Shown here in pieces: positions 1 to 9,048 of a stretch of DNA of 44,423 nucleotides (the first letter of the stretch is position 1; every line of letters starts with the position of its first letter). A model generated the notes under the pieces. It worked only from the letters and a program-made list of their open reading frames with translations. It was not told the DNA's origin and did not search any database. The DNA lies in contig JANQGH010000043.1 of NCBI GenBank assembly GCA_028277405.1, positions 1 to 44,423 on the forward strand, given 5' to 3'. The position numbers were made by a program, and so were the translations under genes. The DNA is from Alphaproteobacteria bacterium. Its GTDB lineage: Bacteria > Pseudomonadota > Alphaproteobacteria > DSM-16000 > Inquilinaceae.

Positions 1-35
1 AACCTGCTCGATCCGCTTGCTTGGTTAAGAAACCA

Positions 36-59
36 GTTGTCACAAGGGAATCTGACAAC
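36..59. promoter_or_regulatory. Inverted repeat upstream of the first flavoenzyme gene, possible operator
   Basis: GTTGTC (36-41) and GACAAC (54-59) form an inverted repeat with a 12-nt spacer, and TTGTCACAA (37-45) is itself a dyad of TTGT/ACAA around one base. GntR-family operators often have a TTGT/ACAA core, so this could be the control site of the catabolic cluster that follows. No GntR gene is visible in the window. The assignment is inference. Confidence 0.2.
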
Positions 60-186
60 GCCGTTCCGCTGAAGCGTCCCGGGTTGCTGTAAAGTAGTAT
101 AACAGATGTGGATGACAGGGACCATTATTGGTATTGGAATTATAGTGAAGGCTGTTCCAAAACACCTAAGAACACTTCGCCCGCCG

Positions 187-1341
187 ATGACAGACGGCCC
201 ATACATGATCGATCTTGGGACATTCGATGTAGTGGTCGTCGGCGGCGGACTTGTCGGCCTCGCAACAGGCTTGGGTATGGTCGAGATGGGCGGGCGCATT
301 GCTCTCTTTGACGCCGATGACAACTCGCTGCGGGCGTCACGCGGGAACTTTGGTCTCGTATGGTCGCAAAGCAAAGGAAACCGGTCGCAGGAGTACGCCA
401 CTTGGACTAGGTCTTCCATCCGCGACTGGCCAGCGCTGAACGACGATCTGCGCGCCCTGACAGGCATCGAAACGCACTACCGAAGCGGCACCGGCCTGCA
501 TCTGTGCCTGAAAGAGGATGAATTCGCCAAGCGCGAACGCATGGTGGAGAGGATTGCCGCCTACAATCTGCCCGGCGACGACACCCGAATGATCGGGCGT
601 GAGGAGCTTCTCGAGATAATGCCGATGATCGGGCCCGACGTGGTGGGAGCCTCGGTCTCATCATTGGACGGCGATTGCCACTCGCTGAACTTGTACCAGG
701 GGCTCGGCATGGCTTATCGCCGGGCGGGCGGAGAGATGATTGGGTCGGCTCCGGTACGAGCGATCGAGCCCAAGGCTGATGGGTATGTCGTGAAGACGGA
801 CGGGCACCGGGCGCGTGCTCCAAAGGTTCTTCTGGCCGCCGGTCTTGGAAGCGGGGCACTGGCCAGCCGTCTCGGTTTTCCGACAATCCTGCGTCCGCAG
901 AAGGGCCAGATACTGGTCACCGAGCGCACCGAGCCGTTCTTGCCGGTGACCACGTCGAACATCCGGCAGACGCCGGAGGGCAGCGTACTGATTGGTGACA
1001 CCAAGGAAGATACGGGTTTCGACGACCGGTCGAGCGCCTCGGGTGTTGCGTCGCTGGCCCGGCGCGCGGTGCGGTCGGTACCGTTTATGGGCAGATTGCG
1101 GATCGTGCGCAGCTGGGGCGCATTGCGGATTCTGACGCTCGACGGCGATCCGGTCTATGACGAGTCGCCGGTTCATCCGGGCGTCTACGTTGCAACGACC
1201 CATAGCGGCGTCACCCTGGCCCCCGCCCATCGTGGGCCGCTTGCCCAGTGGATTCTCAATGGCCAGAAGCCATTGGAATTCAAAGCGTTTTCTGCAAGGC
1301 GCTTTGAAACTCAACCCCAAGTAGGAGGAGTGGTACAATGA
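187..1341 (+). CDS. FAD-dependent oxidoreductase, DAO family (amino acid oxidase/dehydrogenase-like)
   Basis: The product (384 aa from this start) begins with a Rossmann beta strand and the dinucleotide motif GGGLVG at residues 19-24, followed by an acidic residue at the end of strand 2, as in D-amino-acid-oxidase (DAO) superfamily enzymes. Length matches glycine/sarcosine/D-amino acid oxidase-like proteins. The family oxidises C-N bonds of amino acids or N-methyl amino acids with FAD. It is the first gene of a run with a TRAP transporter and hydantoinase subunits, so it probably oxidises the amino acid that this system delivers. The frame is open from 106, but the ATG at 187 or 205 puts the Rossmann fold at the usual distance from the N-terminus; neither has a clear ribosome binding site. 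The exact substrate is unknown. Confidence 0.8.
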   Translation: MTDGPYMIDLGTFDVVVVGGGLVGLATGLGMVEMGGRIALFDADDNSLRASRGNFGLVWSQSKGNRSQEYATWTRSSIRDWPALNDDLRALTGIETHYRSGTGLHLCLKEDEFAKRERMVERIAAYNLPGDDTRMIGREELLEIMPMIGPDVVGASVSSLDGDCHSLNLYQGLGMAYRRAGGEMIGSAPVRAIEPKADGYVVKTDGHRARAPKVLLAAGLGSGALASRLGFPTILRPQKGQILVTERTEPFLPVTTSNIRQTPEGSVLIGDTKEDTGFDDRSSASGVASLARRAVRSVPFMGRLRIVRSWGALRILTLDGDPVYDESPVHPGVYVATTHSGVTLAPAHRGPLAQWILNGQKPLEFKAFSARRFETQPQVGGVVQ

Positions 1342-2336
1342 ACAGGGAGATCACGTCCGCAGCCTTTGCCATATCGGCTTGCCTGATAACCGCGACAGCC
1401 GCGCAGGCCGAAGTGACCTGGACTTTCGGAGGGATCAATCCGCCGAACGCGGCGGTGACAGTCGCCTCCCAGCACTTCGCCGACCTCGTCACCGAACGCA
1501 CCGAGGGCCGGGTGACGGTGGATTTCTTCGAGGGGTCCCAGCTTGGGTCGGGACCGGATCAGATCGAGGCGATGGCCGTAGGCGCGCAGGAAGGGTACAT
1601 TTCGTCAGGGTCGAACGCGTCGAACCTCGTTAGGGAGTTCGGCGTCGTCGACATCCCCTTTGTGTTCGAGGATCAGGAGCACTTCCTGAGATTCATGGAG
1701 AGCGACCTCGCCGAAGGCTTGGCCGAGCGACTTCGCGAGGAGTTCAATGTCCGCATCCTGGCAACCAACTGGTTCCGCCAGCCCCGGGCGCTGTTGACCA
1801 GGGACGGCTGTGTGGACAGCCCCGACGATATCGCGGGGCTGCGCGCACGCTCGCCGAACCTGCCGATGTTCATCGCCGGGTGGGAAGCCATCGGCGCCGT
1901 TCCGGTGACCATCGCATATGGCGAGACCTACATGGCGCTTAACCAAGGCGTCGCCGATATGACCGAAAGCGCCGGTGAGCAGGTCTACTCCTCGAAGTTC
2001 TACGAGGTCCTGCCGTTCGTTACGGACGCCCGGATGATCTTTCCGCAAAACTCGGTCTATGTCGCCGAAAGCGCGTTCCAAGCGATTTCTCCGGAAGACC
2101 AGGAGATCGTTCTGCAGGCAGCGCGCGATGCCGGCGACTATTTCGTCCAACTCGTCAGCGACCAGACCGAACCGAACCGCGAGGCCATGCTGGCCGAGGG
2201 TGTGACCTTTTGCGATATGTCCGATGAGGTACGCGCGCAGTTCGCCGCGCAGGTCGAGGACGCGGTGCCAGCACTCGAAGCAGAAGGGCTTCTGCCGGAG
2301 GGGTGGTGGGAGCAGATCCAGGCTATGGGGGACTGA
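1338..2336 (+). CDS. TRAP transporter substrate-binding protein, DctP family
   Basis: This is the periplasmic solute receptor of a tripartite ATP-independent periplasmic transporter. The 332-aa product has a Sec signal peptide (hydrophobic stretch ending AAQA, about residues 1-24) and a DctP-type body, including the segment FRQPRALLTRDGCVDSPDD, where an Arg of this family typically contacts the substrate carboxylate. A strong Shine-Dalgarno (GGAGGAG) lies a few bases before the ATG, and the start overlaps the end of the upstream flavoenzyme gene by 4 bp, so the genes are cotranscribed. TRAP systems import organic anions with a sodium gradient, so the substrate is likely a carboxylate or similarly charged compound. 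Confidence 0.9.
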   Translation: MNREITSAAFAISACLITATAAQAEVTWTFGGINPPNAAVTVASQHFADLVTERTEGRVTVDFFEGSQLGSGPDQIEAMAVGAQEGYISSGSNASNLVREFGVVDIPFVFEDQEHFLRFMESDLAEGLAERLREEFNVRILATNWFRQPRALLTRDGCVDSPDDIAGLRARSPNLPMFIAGWEAIGAVPVTIAYGETYMALNQGVADMTESAGEQVYSSKFYEVLPFVTDARMIFPQNSVYVAESAFQAISPEDQEIVLQAARDAGDYFVQLVSDQTEPNREAMLAEGVTFCDMSDEVRAQFAAQVEDAVPALEAEGLLPEGWWEQIQAMGD

Positions 2337-2355
2337 TCCGCGCCAAAGCATCAAC

Positions 2356-2383
2356 GTCCCGGGCGGCGTCTCCCGCCCGGGAC
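2356..2383 (+). other. Strong intercistronic hairpin after the TRAP binding-protein gene
   Basis: GTCCCGGGCGG (2356-2366) pairs perfectly with 2373-2383 around a 6-nt loop: 11 G/C-rich base pairs and no following T-run. It sits in the 69-nt gap between dctP and dctQ. Such hairpins typically protect the upstream binding-protein message from 3' exonucleases or attenuate downstream transcription, giving more receptor than permease. The structure is directly visible; the function is inferred. Confidence 0.6.
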
Positions 2384-2405
2384 ACCTCGAATAGGGTATC
2401 TCGTC

Positions 2406-2900
2406 TTGAGCACAATGCTGCACTGGCTGCACCGCCTCGTTTTGCTGTTCTGCGTGATCTTGATCGTGCTGATCATCGGCGCGCTGGCCGTGCAGATCTT
2501 CTCCCGCTACGTGTTGAACGCGCCGGTCCACATGACCGACGACATCGCCGAAATCTCCCTGGTGTGGCTGACATTTCTAGGCGCCGCAGCCATCTATCGG
2601 GAGCGTGGCCATATCGCGGTCGAACTCGTCCAGTCACTCGATAGCGAACCGGCGAAGCGGGGTATCCGCATGGCGATACATGCGCTCGTGGTCATCGTCC
2701 TTAGCTTCATCGTCGTTCAGGTTTGGCAACTCCATCCCCTGAAAAGCAGGCTCACCTTTGGCACCGTGCCGATCTCGCCCTTCACCACCCAGTTCGCCCT
2801 TGTCATGCTGCCGTTCGGCCTGGGCGCAGGGCTGACCATTGTCTTCGCGGTCGAGGCCATCGTGCGCGATCTTGCCAATATGCGGCGTGGCGACTCATGA
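2406..2900 (+). CDS. TRAP transporter small permease, DctQ family
   Basis: The 164-aa product has four hydrophobic segments (about residues 7-29, 46-62, 85-105 and 128-150), the expected topology for the small membrane subunit of TRAP transporters. The family motif region around residues 30-60 (SRYVLN, then DDIAEISLVWLTFLGAA) is clear. The start is a TTG at 2406 or an ATG three codons later at 2415; the latter leaves a normal protein. The stop overlaps the start of the large permease gene by 4 bp (ATGA), so the two are translationally coupled. It works with the DctP and DctM proteins encoded on either side. Confidence 0.9.
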   Translation: MSTMLHWLHRLVLLFCVILIVLIIGALAVQIFSRYVLNAPVHMTDDIAEISLVWLTFLGAAAIYRERGHIAVELVQSLDSEPAKRGIRMAIHALVVIVLSFIVVQVWQLHPLKSRLTFGTVPISPFTTQFALVMLPFGLGAGLTIVFAVEAIVRDLANMRRGDS

Positions 2901-4186
2901 GCCCGTTTCTCTTCCTGCTCTTGTTTTTCGTGCTGCTCGCGGTCGGAATGCCCGTCGCCTACACCATGCTGGTCACCTCTGCCGTCTACATCCTCGTGAC
3001 CGGCTTGCCGGACTTGCAACTGACGCTCAGGGCATCCGCCGGCATCGAGAGCTTCTCGCTTTTAGCCATTCCAATGTTCCTTCTCGCGGGCAACCTGATG
3101 AACGGCTTGGGCGTCACCGAGCGGGTCTTCGCTTTCGCGGGCGTGCTGGTGCGTCACATCACCGGCGGGCTCGGTCACGTCAACATCGTCGCATCCGTGA
3201 TCTTCGCCGGAATGTCGGGAAGCGCGGTCGCTGATGCGGGCGGCCTTGGCTCGGTTGAGATCAAGGCGATGAAACAGGCCGGCTACAGCGAGCGGTTCTC
3301 CGCGGCGGTCACGGCGTCTTCGGCCACGATCGGGCCGATCATACCGCCATCGATCACCATGGTTGTCTTCGGCTTTCTGGCCGAGGAAAGCGTCGGGCGG
3401 CTGTTTCTGGCCGGTGCGATCCCTGGTCTTCTGATGGCGGCCGCCCTGATGGTGATCGTCTATGTTCTCGTCAAATCGCGGGTCGAGACGGCGCCAAGTT
3501 TCCCCCGCGCGACATTCGGTGAAGTCGTCAGTGCCTTCTGGCGCGCGTTGCCGGCGCTTCTGGCCCCGGCGATCCTGTTGGGTGGCATCGTCTTCGGCGT
3601 CTTCACACCGACAGAAGCCTCTGTCGTCGTCGTGATCTACATTCTTCTGATCGGGTCGGTCAGCCTCGGCTTCGATCGCAGGCGGATCTTCGAAGCCCTG
3701 GCGCAGTCGGTGCGCACCTCGGCCGCAACCCTGTTCATCATCGCGGTCTCAGCCGTCTTCGCCTGGATCATTTCGATCCAGCGCCTGCCAACGGAACTGG
3801 TCGGTCTGATGTCGGATCTTTTTGTCTCGCAGGCGGCGGTCATCCTGATCATTGTGATCGTTTTGCTGATCGTCGGCATGTTCATGGAGGTGCTGGCGGC
3901 GCTCGTGCTTCTTGTGCCCACGCTGCTGGCCCTTGCGGCGACCTTTGCGATCGACACCGTGCATCTGGGAGTGATGGTCGTCGTCACAATGATGATTGGG
4001 ACAATCACTCCACCTGTGGGTCTCGTACTCTACACGGTCATGGCCGTGTCGGGTGTTCCGATGGGCCAGCTTGCCCGATCCTTGCTGCCCTTCTACGCCG
4101 CCATGCTGGTCGTGGCCTTGCTGGTGGCCTTCTTTCCCCAGATCGCGCTGTTTCTGCCCGATCTTCTGATGCCGCGCGGGCAGTGA
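2897..4186 (+). CDS. TRAP transporter large permease, DctM family
   Basis: This is the main transmembrane subunit of the TRAP transporter, which carries out sodium-coupled transport. The 429-aa product is almost entirely hydrophobic, with about a dozen membrane helices. It carries family motifs such as AGMSGSAVADAGGLG and the SATIGPIIPPS segment followed by a second matching repeat near the C-terminus (GTITPPVG), as expected of the internal pseudo-symmetry of DctM. The open frame extends further upstream, but the ATG at 2897 overlaps the dctQ stop (ATGA) and gives the standard N-terminus, so the upstream extension is rejected. The stop overlaps the next possible start, continuing the operon. 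Confidence 0.92.
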   Translation: MSPFLFLLLFFVLLAVGMPVAYTMLVTSAVYILVTGLPDLQLTLRASAGIESFSLLAIPMFLLAGNLMNGLGVTERVFAFAGVLVRHITGGLGHVNIVASVIFAGMSGSAVADAGGLGSVEIKAMKQAGYSERFSAAVTASSATIGPIIPPSITMVVFGFLAEESVGRLFLAGAIPGLLMAAALMVIVYVLVKSRVETAPSFPRATFGEVVSAFWRALPALLAPAILLGGIVFGVFTPTEASVVVVIYILLIGSVSLGFDRRRIFEALAQSVRTSAATLFIIAVSAVFAWIISIQRLPTELVGLMSDLFVSQAAVILIIVIVLLIVGMFMEVLAALVLLVPTLLALAATFAIDTVHLGVMVVVTMMIGTITPPVGLVLYTVMAVSGVPMGQLARSLLPFYAAMLVVALLVAFFPQIALFLPDLLMPRGQ

Positions 4187-4215
4187 TGCCCGTCGAAGAA
4201 CACGTGGAGCGACCC

Positions 4216-6258
4216 ATGTACCGGATTGGTTTCGATGTCGGCGGCACGTTCACCGACTTCACGATGATTAACAGCCGTTCCGGCAGGATGTCCCACTTCA
4301 AAACGCCGTCGACACCGGAGGACCGTTCTCAGGCCATCGAGACAGGTCTGAGCCATTTCTTGAATGAGTATGGTGTCAGTCCCGATGACTGCGCGTTCAT
4401 CGGTCATGGCACCACTGTTGCAACCAACATGGTGATCGAGCGCCGAGGGGTTCTGACAGGCCTCATCACCACCCGGGGCGCGCGCGACGTGCTGGAGATC
4501 GGACGGCAGAGCCGCCCGCAAATCTATGACTACACCGTCACCAAACCAGAACCCTTGGTGGATCGCTGGTTGCGTCGGGAAGTGCGCGAAAGACTCGATG
4601 CCAGGGGTGCGGTCCTCGTCCCGATGGATGAGCAAGACGTTCGCGAGGTGGCTGAAGACATGTGGGCGGCGGGAGTTGAGGCCGTTGCGATCTGCTTTCT
4701 CAACGCCTATCGCGACGGTCGGCACGAACAGCGCGCCGCTGAGATCGTCCGGGAGATCCTGCCCGAGGCCTATATCTCGATCTCCTCGGAGGTGCTGCCC
4801 GAGTTCCGGGAGTTCGAACGCTTCAGCACGACTGTGATGAACGCATATGTCGGCCCGCGGATGGCGGCCTATCTGACCGCATTCGAGGGCCGCCTGCGCA
4901 GTCTTGGCATCGGCGTCGAACCCCGCACAATCCACTCCAACGGGGCGTTGATGTCACTTGATGCCGTTCGCGCCTTCCCGGTGCGTACCTGCCTTTCGGG
5001 GCCAGCCGCTGGAGTCGTCGGAGCGGCCAAGATCGCGGGCGCGGCCGGATTTGACGATATCGTCACGTTCGATGTGGGTGGCACGTCCACGGACGTGTCG
5101 CTTGTTCGCGATGGGCGGCCGACCTTTACCACCAACCGGCTTGTTGCGCACTATCCGATTCGCTGTCCGATGATGGACATCCATGTGATCGGCGCCGGGG
5201 GCGGTTCGATTGCCGCGCTCGACGACATTGGGGCGCTGTCGGTCGGCCCTCGCTCTGCGGGGTCGCTGCCCGGCCCTATCGCTTACGGCCGCGGCGGCAC
5301 TGAGCCGACGGTAACTGATGCAAATCTGGTGCTCGGTCGGCTGTCGGGGGACACGCTGCTGTCGGGTCGGATGCGTCTTGATGTCGAGGCGGCCAAGCGT
5401 GCCATCGCCCAGAAGATCGCCGAGCCGATGGGGCTGGCTCTGGAAGACGCAGCCTTGGGGATCATTCGCATAGCGGTGGCCAAGATGGGCCGCGCGATCC
5501 GGGCCGTTTCCACAGAAAGAGGCTTCCGGCTGGACACGTTTGCGCTGTGCGCCTACGGCGGCGCGGGCCCGCTACATGCATGTGCCGTGGCTCAGGAGAC
5601 GGGCATCAGAACCGTCGTGGTGCCTGCACAGCCGGGCACGCTATGCGCGCAAGGCATCCTGTTGTCCGATGTGGGCTTCGATTTCGTGAAGACCGGCGTT
5701 GCGACGGTCGGGCCGGCGCAATGGCCTCAGGTCGCGGCGGCATTCGCGGGTATGGCGCTTCACGGCCTGACCTGGCTTGATGGCGAGGGCGTTTCGACCG
5801 GCGATCGGGTCATGCGGTTCTCGCTCGACGCGCGCTATGCGGGCCAGAACCACGAGGTTCAGATCGATCTGGCGGACAATCCGGAAATCTCGCTCGAAGT
5901 CTTCCGAGTTCTGTTCGCCGAGGCCCATCGCCGCGAGTACGGCTACGACATCGATGGGCGCGACGTCGAGATCGTCAATCTGCGTCTGTCCGTATCCGGC
6001 GGTGCCACAACAGCGCCGCGCAAAGGGTATTGCGCGATCGACGGCGATCCAGTTCTGGGAGCACGCCCGATCTATTTCACCGACGGCTGGTACGAGACCG
6101 TCCTCTACGACCGGACCCGCATTCCGCTGGATACGATCATTGAAGGCCCCGCCATCATCCAGGAGATGTCGTCAACCACGGTTTTGGAGCCTGGCCAGAA
6201 GCTGCAGGTCGATCACCAGGGCAACATCGTGATCGAGGTCCGACACTATGCAAAGTGA
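4216..6258 (+). CDS. hyuA: ATP-dependent hydantoinase/5-oxoprolinase, subunit A
   Basis: The protein (680 aa) belongs to the hydantoinase A/oxoprolinase family, which couples ATP hydrolysis to opening of a five-membered lactam or imide ring (5-oxoproline, N-methylhydantoin, hydantoin). The phosphate-binding motif DVGGTFTDF is at residues 7-15 and a second actin-fold motif, DVGGTSTDVS, starts near residue 286. The ATG at 4216 has GGAG six bases upstream and places the first motif at the usual position; an earlier ATG at 4186 (overlapping the dctM stop) is possible. Its stop overlaps hyuB by 11 bp. The partner subunit and the transporter immediately upstream indicate a dedicated catabolic route. 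Substrate specificity cannot be assigned from sequence. Confidence 0.92.
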   Translation: MYRIGFDVGGTFTDFTMINSRSGRMSHFKTPSTPEDRSQAIETGLSHFLNEYGVSPDDCAFIGHGTTVATNMVIERRGVLTGLITTRGARDVLEIGRQSRPQIYDYTVTKPEPLVDRWLRREVRERLDARGAVLVPMDEQDVREVAEDMWAAGVEAVAICFLNAYRDGRHEQRAAEIVREILPEAYISISSEVLPEFREFERFSTTVMNAYVGPRMAAYLTAFEGRLRSLGIGVEPRTIHSNGALMSLDAVRAFPVRTCLSGPAAGVVGAAKIAGAAGFDDIVTFDVGGTSTDVSLVRDGRPTFTTNRLVAHYPIRCPMMDIHVIGAGGGSIAALDDIGALSVGPRSAGSLPGPIAYGRGGTEPTVTDANLVLGRLSGDTLLSGRMRLDVEAAKRAIAQKIAEPMGLALEDAALGIIRIAVAKMGRAIRAVSTERGFRLDTFALCAYGGAGPLHACAVAQETGIRTVVVPAQPGTLCAQGILLSDVGFDFVKTGVATVGPAQWPQVAAAFAGMALHGLTWLDGEGVSTGDRVMRFSLDARYAGQNHEVQIDLADNPEISLEVFRVLFAEAHRREYGYDIDGRDVEIVNLRLSVSGGATTAPRKGYCAIDGDPVLGARPIYFTDGWYETVLYDRTRIPLDTIIEGPAIIQEMSSTTVLEPGQKLQVDHQGNIVIEVRHYAK

Positions 6259-7993
6259 CATGAAACAGCGCCCAGGCCTTGCCGATCCAATCGCGATGGA
6301 GGTGTTCACGAACCGGCTTCTGGCTGTGTCCGACGAGATCGCCAATGCCATGATCAGGTCGTCCTTCTCCTCCAATATCAAGGAGCGAAAGGACTGCTCG
6401 GTCGCGCTGTTTGCCGCAGATGGCCGTCTGATCGCGCAGGCAAGCCACATTCCTTTGCATCTTGGGTCTCTACTGGGATCGGTCGAGACGATTCTGTCGG
6501 CCTATCCGGTCGACACCATACGTGACGGGGAGGTGTTCATCTGCAATGACCCCTATGTAGCCGGGGGGACTCATACGCCCGACATATCGGTGGTGACGCC
6601 GGTCTTCCTCGATGGTGTCCTGCGCTACTTCGCCGCCAATATCGGCCATCATTCAGATGTCGGCGGCACAGTACCGGGGTCCATCTACGGCGCGGCGAAG
6701 TCGATTTTCGAGGAAGGTCTGCGTTTGCCGGTGATGCGGCTTTTTCGAGCAGGAAAGCTCGATGAAGAGTTGCTGCGCATGATCGCTCTGAATTCCCGTG
6801 CTCCCCAAGAACGTTGGCTCGACATTAGAGTTCAGGCCGCCGCCAACGATCGCGGCGCACGGCTGATGCGCGAACTGGTGGGCACGTTCGGGACCGGCGA
6901 TATCGACGCGCTGGTCGACGACCTCCTGACCTACACGAACGCGCGGCTACGTCGACGGATCGCCGCGATGAAAGACGGCAGTGCCAGCTTCGAGGCGCAG
7001 ATAGAACATGATGGGATCACGCCAAAGGAGATAACGATCCGCGCCAATGTCACCGTTGCGGGCGACAGGCTCGCGGTGGATTTTGAGGGGACTGGCCCGC
7101 AGGCGGCGGGCGCCTTCAACGTGGCGCGCGGCGCGCTGCACGCGTCTGTTTACTATGTGGTCAAGACCCTGCTGGACCCCTATCTGCTGCCCAACTCCGG
7201 CATGTTCAGTGGGATCGAGATCACCGCGCCCAAAGGGTCGCTTTTGAACCCCAACCCGCCGGCTCCGGTCGGCGCACGCTCGATCACCTGCAACAAGGTG
7301 GTACGGGCGATGATCGGTGCTTTCAGCCAGCTCCTGCCTGATGATTGGGCCCAGGCCGCCGGACAGGATATCGTCCCAGTAATGGTCTTCTCCGGCCAAG
7401 GCTCTGACGCACCGGAAGGCTATGTCTACCTTGAATCCATCGGCGGCGGTGCTGGGGCGCGCAACGACGCCGACGGGATGGACGGTATCCATGTGCATGT
7501 GACGAACTCGTCGAACCTGCCGATTGAACCGCTCGAGCTGGAGTACGACCTGATCGTTGACGAATACGCGTTGGTCAACGACAGCGCTGGAGCCGGCCGC
7601 CAGCGTGGCGGCATGGGCATCGCCCGGCAGATCTCTGCACCGCGTGGCGGGGTTCTATTCACGGCGCGGTCGGACGGCCACAAGCATGGCGCACCTGGCA
7701 CGGCTGGCGGTCTTGCGGGGCGGCCCGCCGTCCTGTTGAAGAATCCCGGCACCCCTCAGCGGGAAGAACTGAGTCCGGTTGTCGCCGGCATCGAGCTGGG
7801 TCCTGGCGAGAGTGTGCGTCTCGAAACACCTGGCGGCGGCGGTTTCGGCGCTCCGGAAGAACGCCCGGCAGACGCCCTCGCCCGGGACCTTCGTGATGGC
7901 CGATACAGCGCGGCGCATGCTCGGGCCTGCTTTGGCGATAGTGCCGTAGACACTGCGTTGCGGCAACTGGCGCCGCGCGACAGATCCGCCTAG
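6248..7993 (+). CDS. hyuB: ATP-dependent hydantoinase/5-oxoprolinase, subunit B
   Basis: The 581-aa product is the hydantoinase B subunit, which forms the amidohydrolase half of the complex with HyuA. Family motifs are visible: NDPY at residues 100-103, GGTHTPD at 106-112, the HHSDVGG segment near 135, and the Gly-rich C-terminal region with TPGGGGFG. Full length is normal for stand-alone HyuB. The gene starts inside hyuA (11-bp overlap), so the subunits are made in a coupled fashion. It is the last gene of the plus-strand TRAP-hydantoinase operon and is convergent with the LysR gene downstream. Confidence 0.92.
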   Translation: MQSDMKQRPGLADPIAMEVFTNRLLAVSDEIANAMIRSSFSSNIKERKDCSVALFAADGRLIAQASHIPLHLGSLLGSVETILSAYPVDTIRDGEVFICNDPYVAGGTHTPDISVVTPVFLDGVLRYFAANIGHHSDVGGTVPGSIYGAAKSIFEEGLRLPVMRLFRAGKLDEELLRMIALNSRAPQERWLDIRVQAAANDRGARLMRELVGTFGTGDIDALVDDLLTYTNARLRRRIAAMKDGSASFEAQIEHDGITPKEITIRANVTVAGDRLAVDFEGTGPQAAGAFNVARGALHASVYYVVKTLLDPYLLPNSGMFSGIEITAPKGSLLNPNPPAPVGARSITCNKVVRAMIGAFSQLLPDDWAQAAGQDIVPVMVFSGQGSDAPEGYVYLESIGGGAGARNDADGMDGIHVHVTNSSNLPIEPLELEYDLIVDEYALVNDSAGAGRQRGGMGIARQISAPRGGVLFTARSDGHKHGAPGTAGGLAGRPAVLLKNPGTPQREELSPVVAGIELGPGESVRLETPGGGGFGAPEERPADALARDLRDGRYSAAHARACFGDSAVDTALRQLAPRDRSA

Positions 7994-8049
7994 GCCGAGC
8001 GCCGCTTCCAGCGTGGCGCCTCGTCCGGATTCGCGAGCGCCGTGTGGAC

Positions 8050-8940
8050 CTATCGATAGCTGTCCTGAACGGTCTCGAAGATCTCAAGAAAACTGGTCAG
8101 GTCGGCACTTGGCGGATCACCGATCGGACGGATTATGGCGAAGCGAAAGCGCTCATCGATGTCGATTGGCAAAACGGTCCCGCCCGATGCTTGATGCAGA
8201 CGCGCAGTAAACGGGTCGACAACAGAAACGCCCAATCCACGCTGGACGAGCGCCGAGACGATGACGGACATGTGCGAGCGTATCCGGATGACCGGCGGCT
8301 TCCGCATCTTCGCGAAATGCCCATCAAGCATCCGACCCGTAGCCGTCGTTTCATTGAAACCAATAAAGGCAAGACCTGCGAGATCGTCAATGCTGACCCT
8401 GTCGCGATCTGCCAGGGGATGAGCCTGAGGGAGAATGCACGCATATGCCAGATCGTTGGATCCGACCAGCTCGACGGCCGACTCGTAGCGTGTCGGCGAG
8501 GTTATCCCAAGCTGGCATTGTCGGGACGCGACGTGTCGGATCACATTGTGGGTCTGCATCGAGATAAGCGTGATCCGAGCCTCCGGCTTGTCCGCAGATA
8601 TGCAGCTTACGACGTCAGGCAGAATCGAATGCGCCAATGCCGGCATGGAGGCGATCGTCAGGGCGCCGCGCTGACCATGCCGGATCCCGTCCGCAGCCTG
8701 TTCGATCTCCGCAAGCCCGACGAATGAGCGCTCGACCTCGAGCGCGAGTTCATGCGCTTCCGCCGTCGGAACGACACGCCCGCCGAGCCGGGTGAAGAGC
8801 CGCAGGTCGGTGCGCAGTTCCAGATCCTTGATCAGACGGCTGACGGCCGGTTGGGAGATATTCAGAAAATCCGCCGCGCCGGAGACCGACCCAACCTCCA
8901 TCACCGCGCGAAAAGCCTCTAGCGATCTCTGAGAGAGCAT
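8050..8940 (-). CDS. LysR-family transcriptional regulator
   Basis: The 296-aa product has the N-terminal winged helix-turn-helix of LysR regulators (residues 1-60, with AADFLNISQPAVSRLIKDLE as the recognition segment) and a C-terminal periplasmic-binding-protein-like effector domain. It is transcribed away from the hcnA-like gene, with which it shares a 108-bp promoter region, and converges with hyuB. This is the classical arrangement in which a LysR protein represses itself and activates the divergent operon with a pathway intermediate as coinducer. It probably controls the flavoprotein dehydrogenase genes and perhaps the whole cluster; the ligand is unknown. Confidence 0.9.
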   Translation of the reverse strand: MLSQRSLEAFRAVMEVGSVSGAADFLNISQPAVSRLIKDLELRTDLRLFTRLGGRVVPTAEAHELALEVERSFVGLAEIEQAADGIRHGQRGALTIASMPALAHSILPDVVSCISADKPEARITLISMQTHNVIRHVASRQCQLGITSPTRYESAVELVGSNDLAYACILPQAHPLADRDRVSIDDLAGLAFIGFNETTATGRMLDGHFAKMRKPPVIRIRSHMSVIVSALVQRGLGVSVVDPFTARLHQASGGTVLPIDIDERFRFAIIRPIGDPPSADLTSFLEIFETVQDSYR

Positions 8941-9048
8941 AACATCTACGAATGTTTTTTCATCTTTTTATTATTTGATTTATGTGCGCCGGTGCAACAG
9001 AAAAGGAGATGAGGCGGCCCTGCCGCGCCAGGCGATGACGAGCCACTT
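8941..9048. promoter_or_regulatory. Divergent LysR/hcnA-like promoter region
   Basis: This AT-rich intergenic stretch separates the LysR gene from the dehydrogenase operon. Directly next to the LysR start codon lies AACAT-N6-ATGTT (8941-8956), an inverted repeat of the size bound by LysR proteins, followed by a T-rich tract (8956-8975). It is the most likely operator for autoregulation and for activation of the divergent genes. No precise -35/-10 pair is claimed. Confidence 0.4.
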
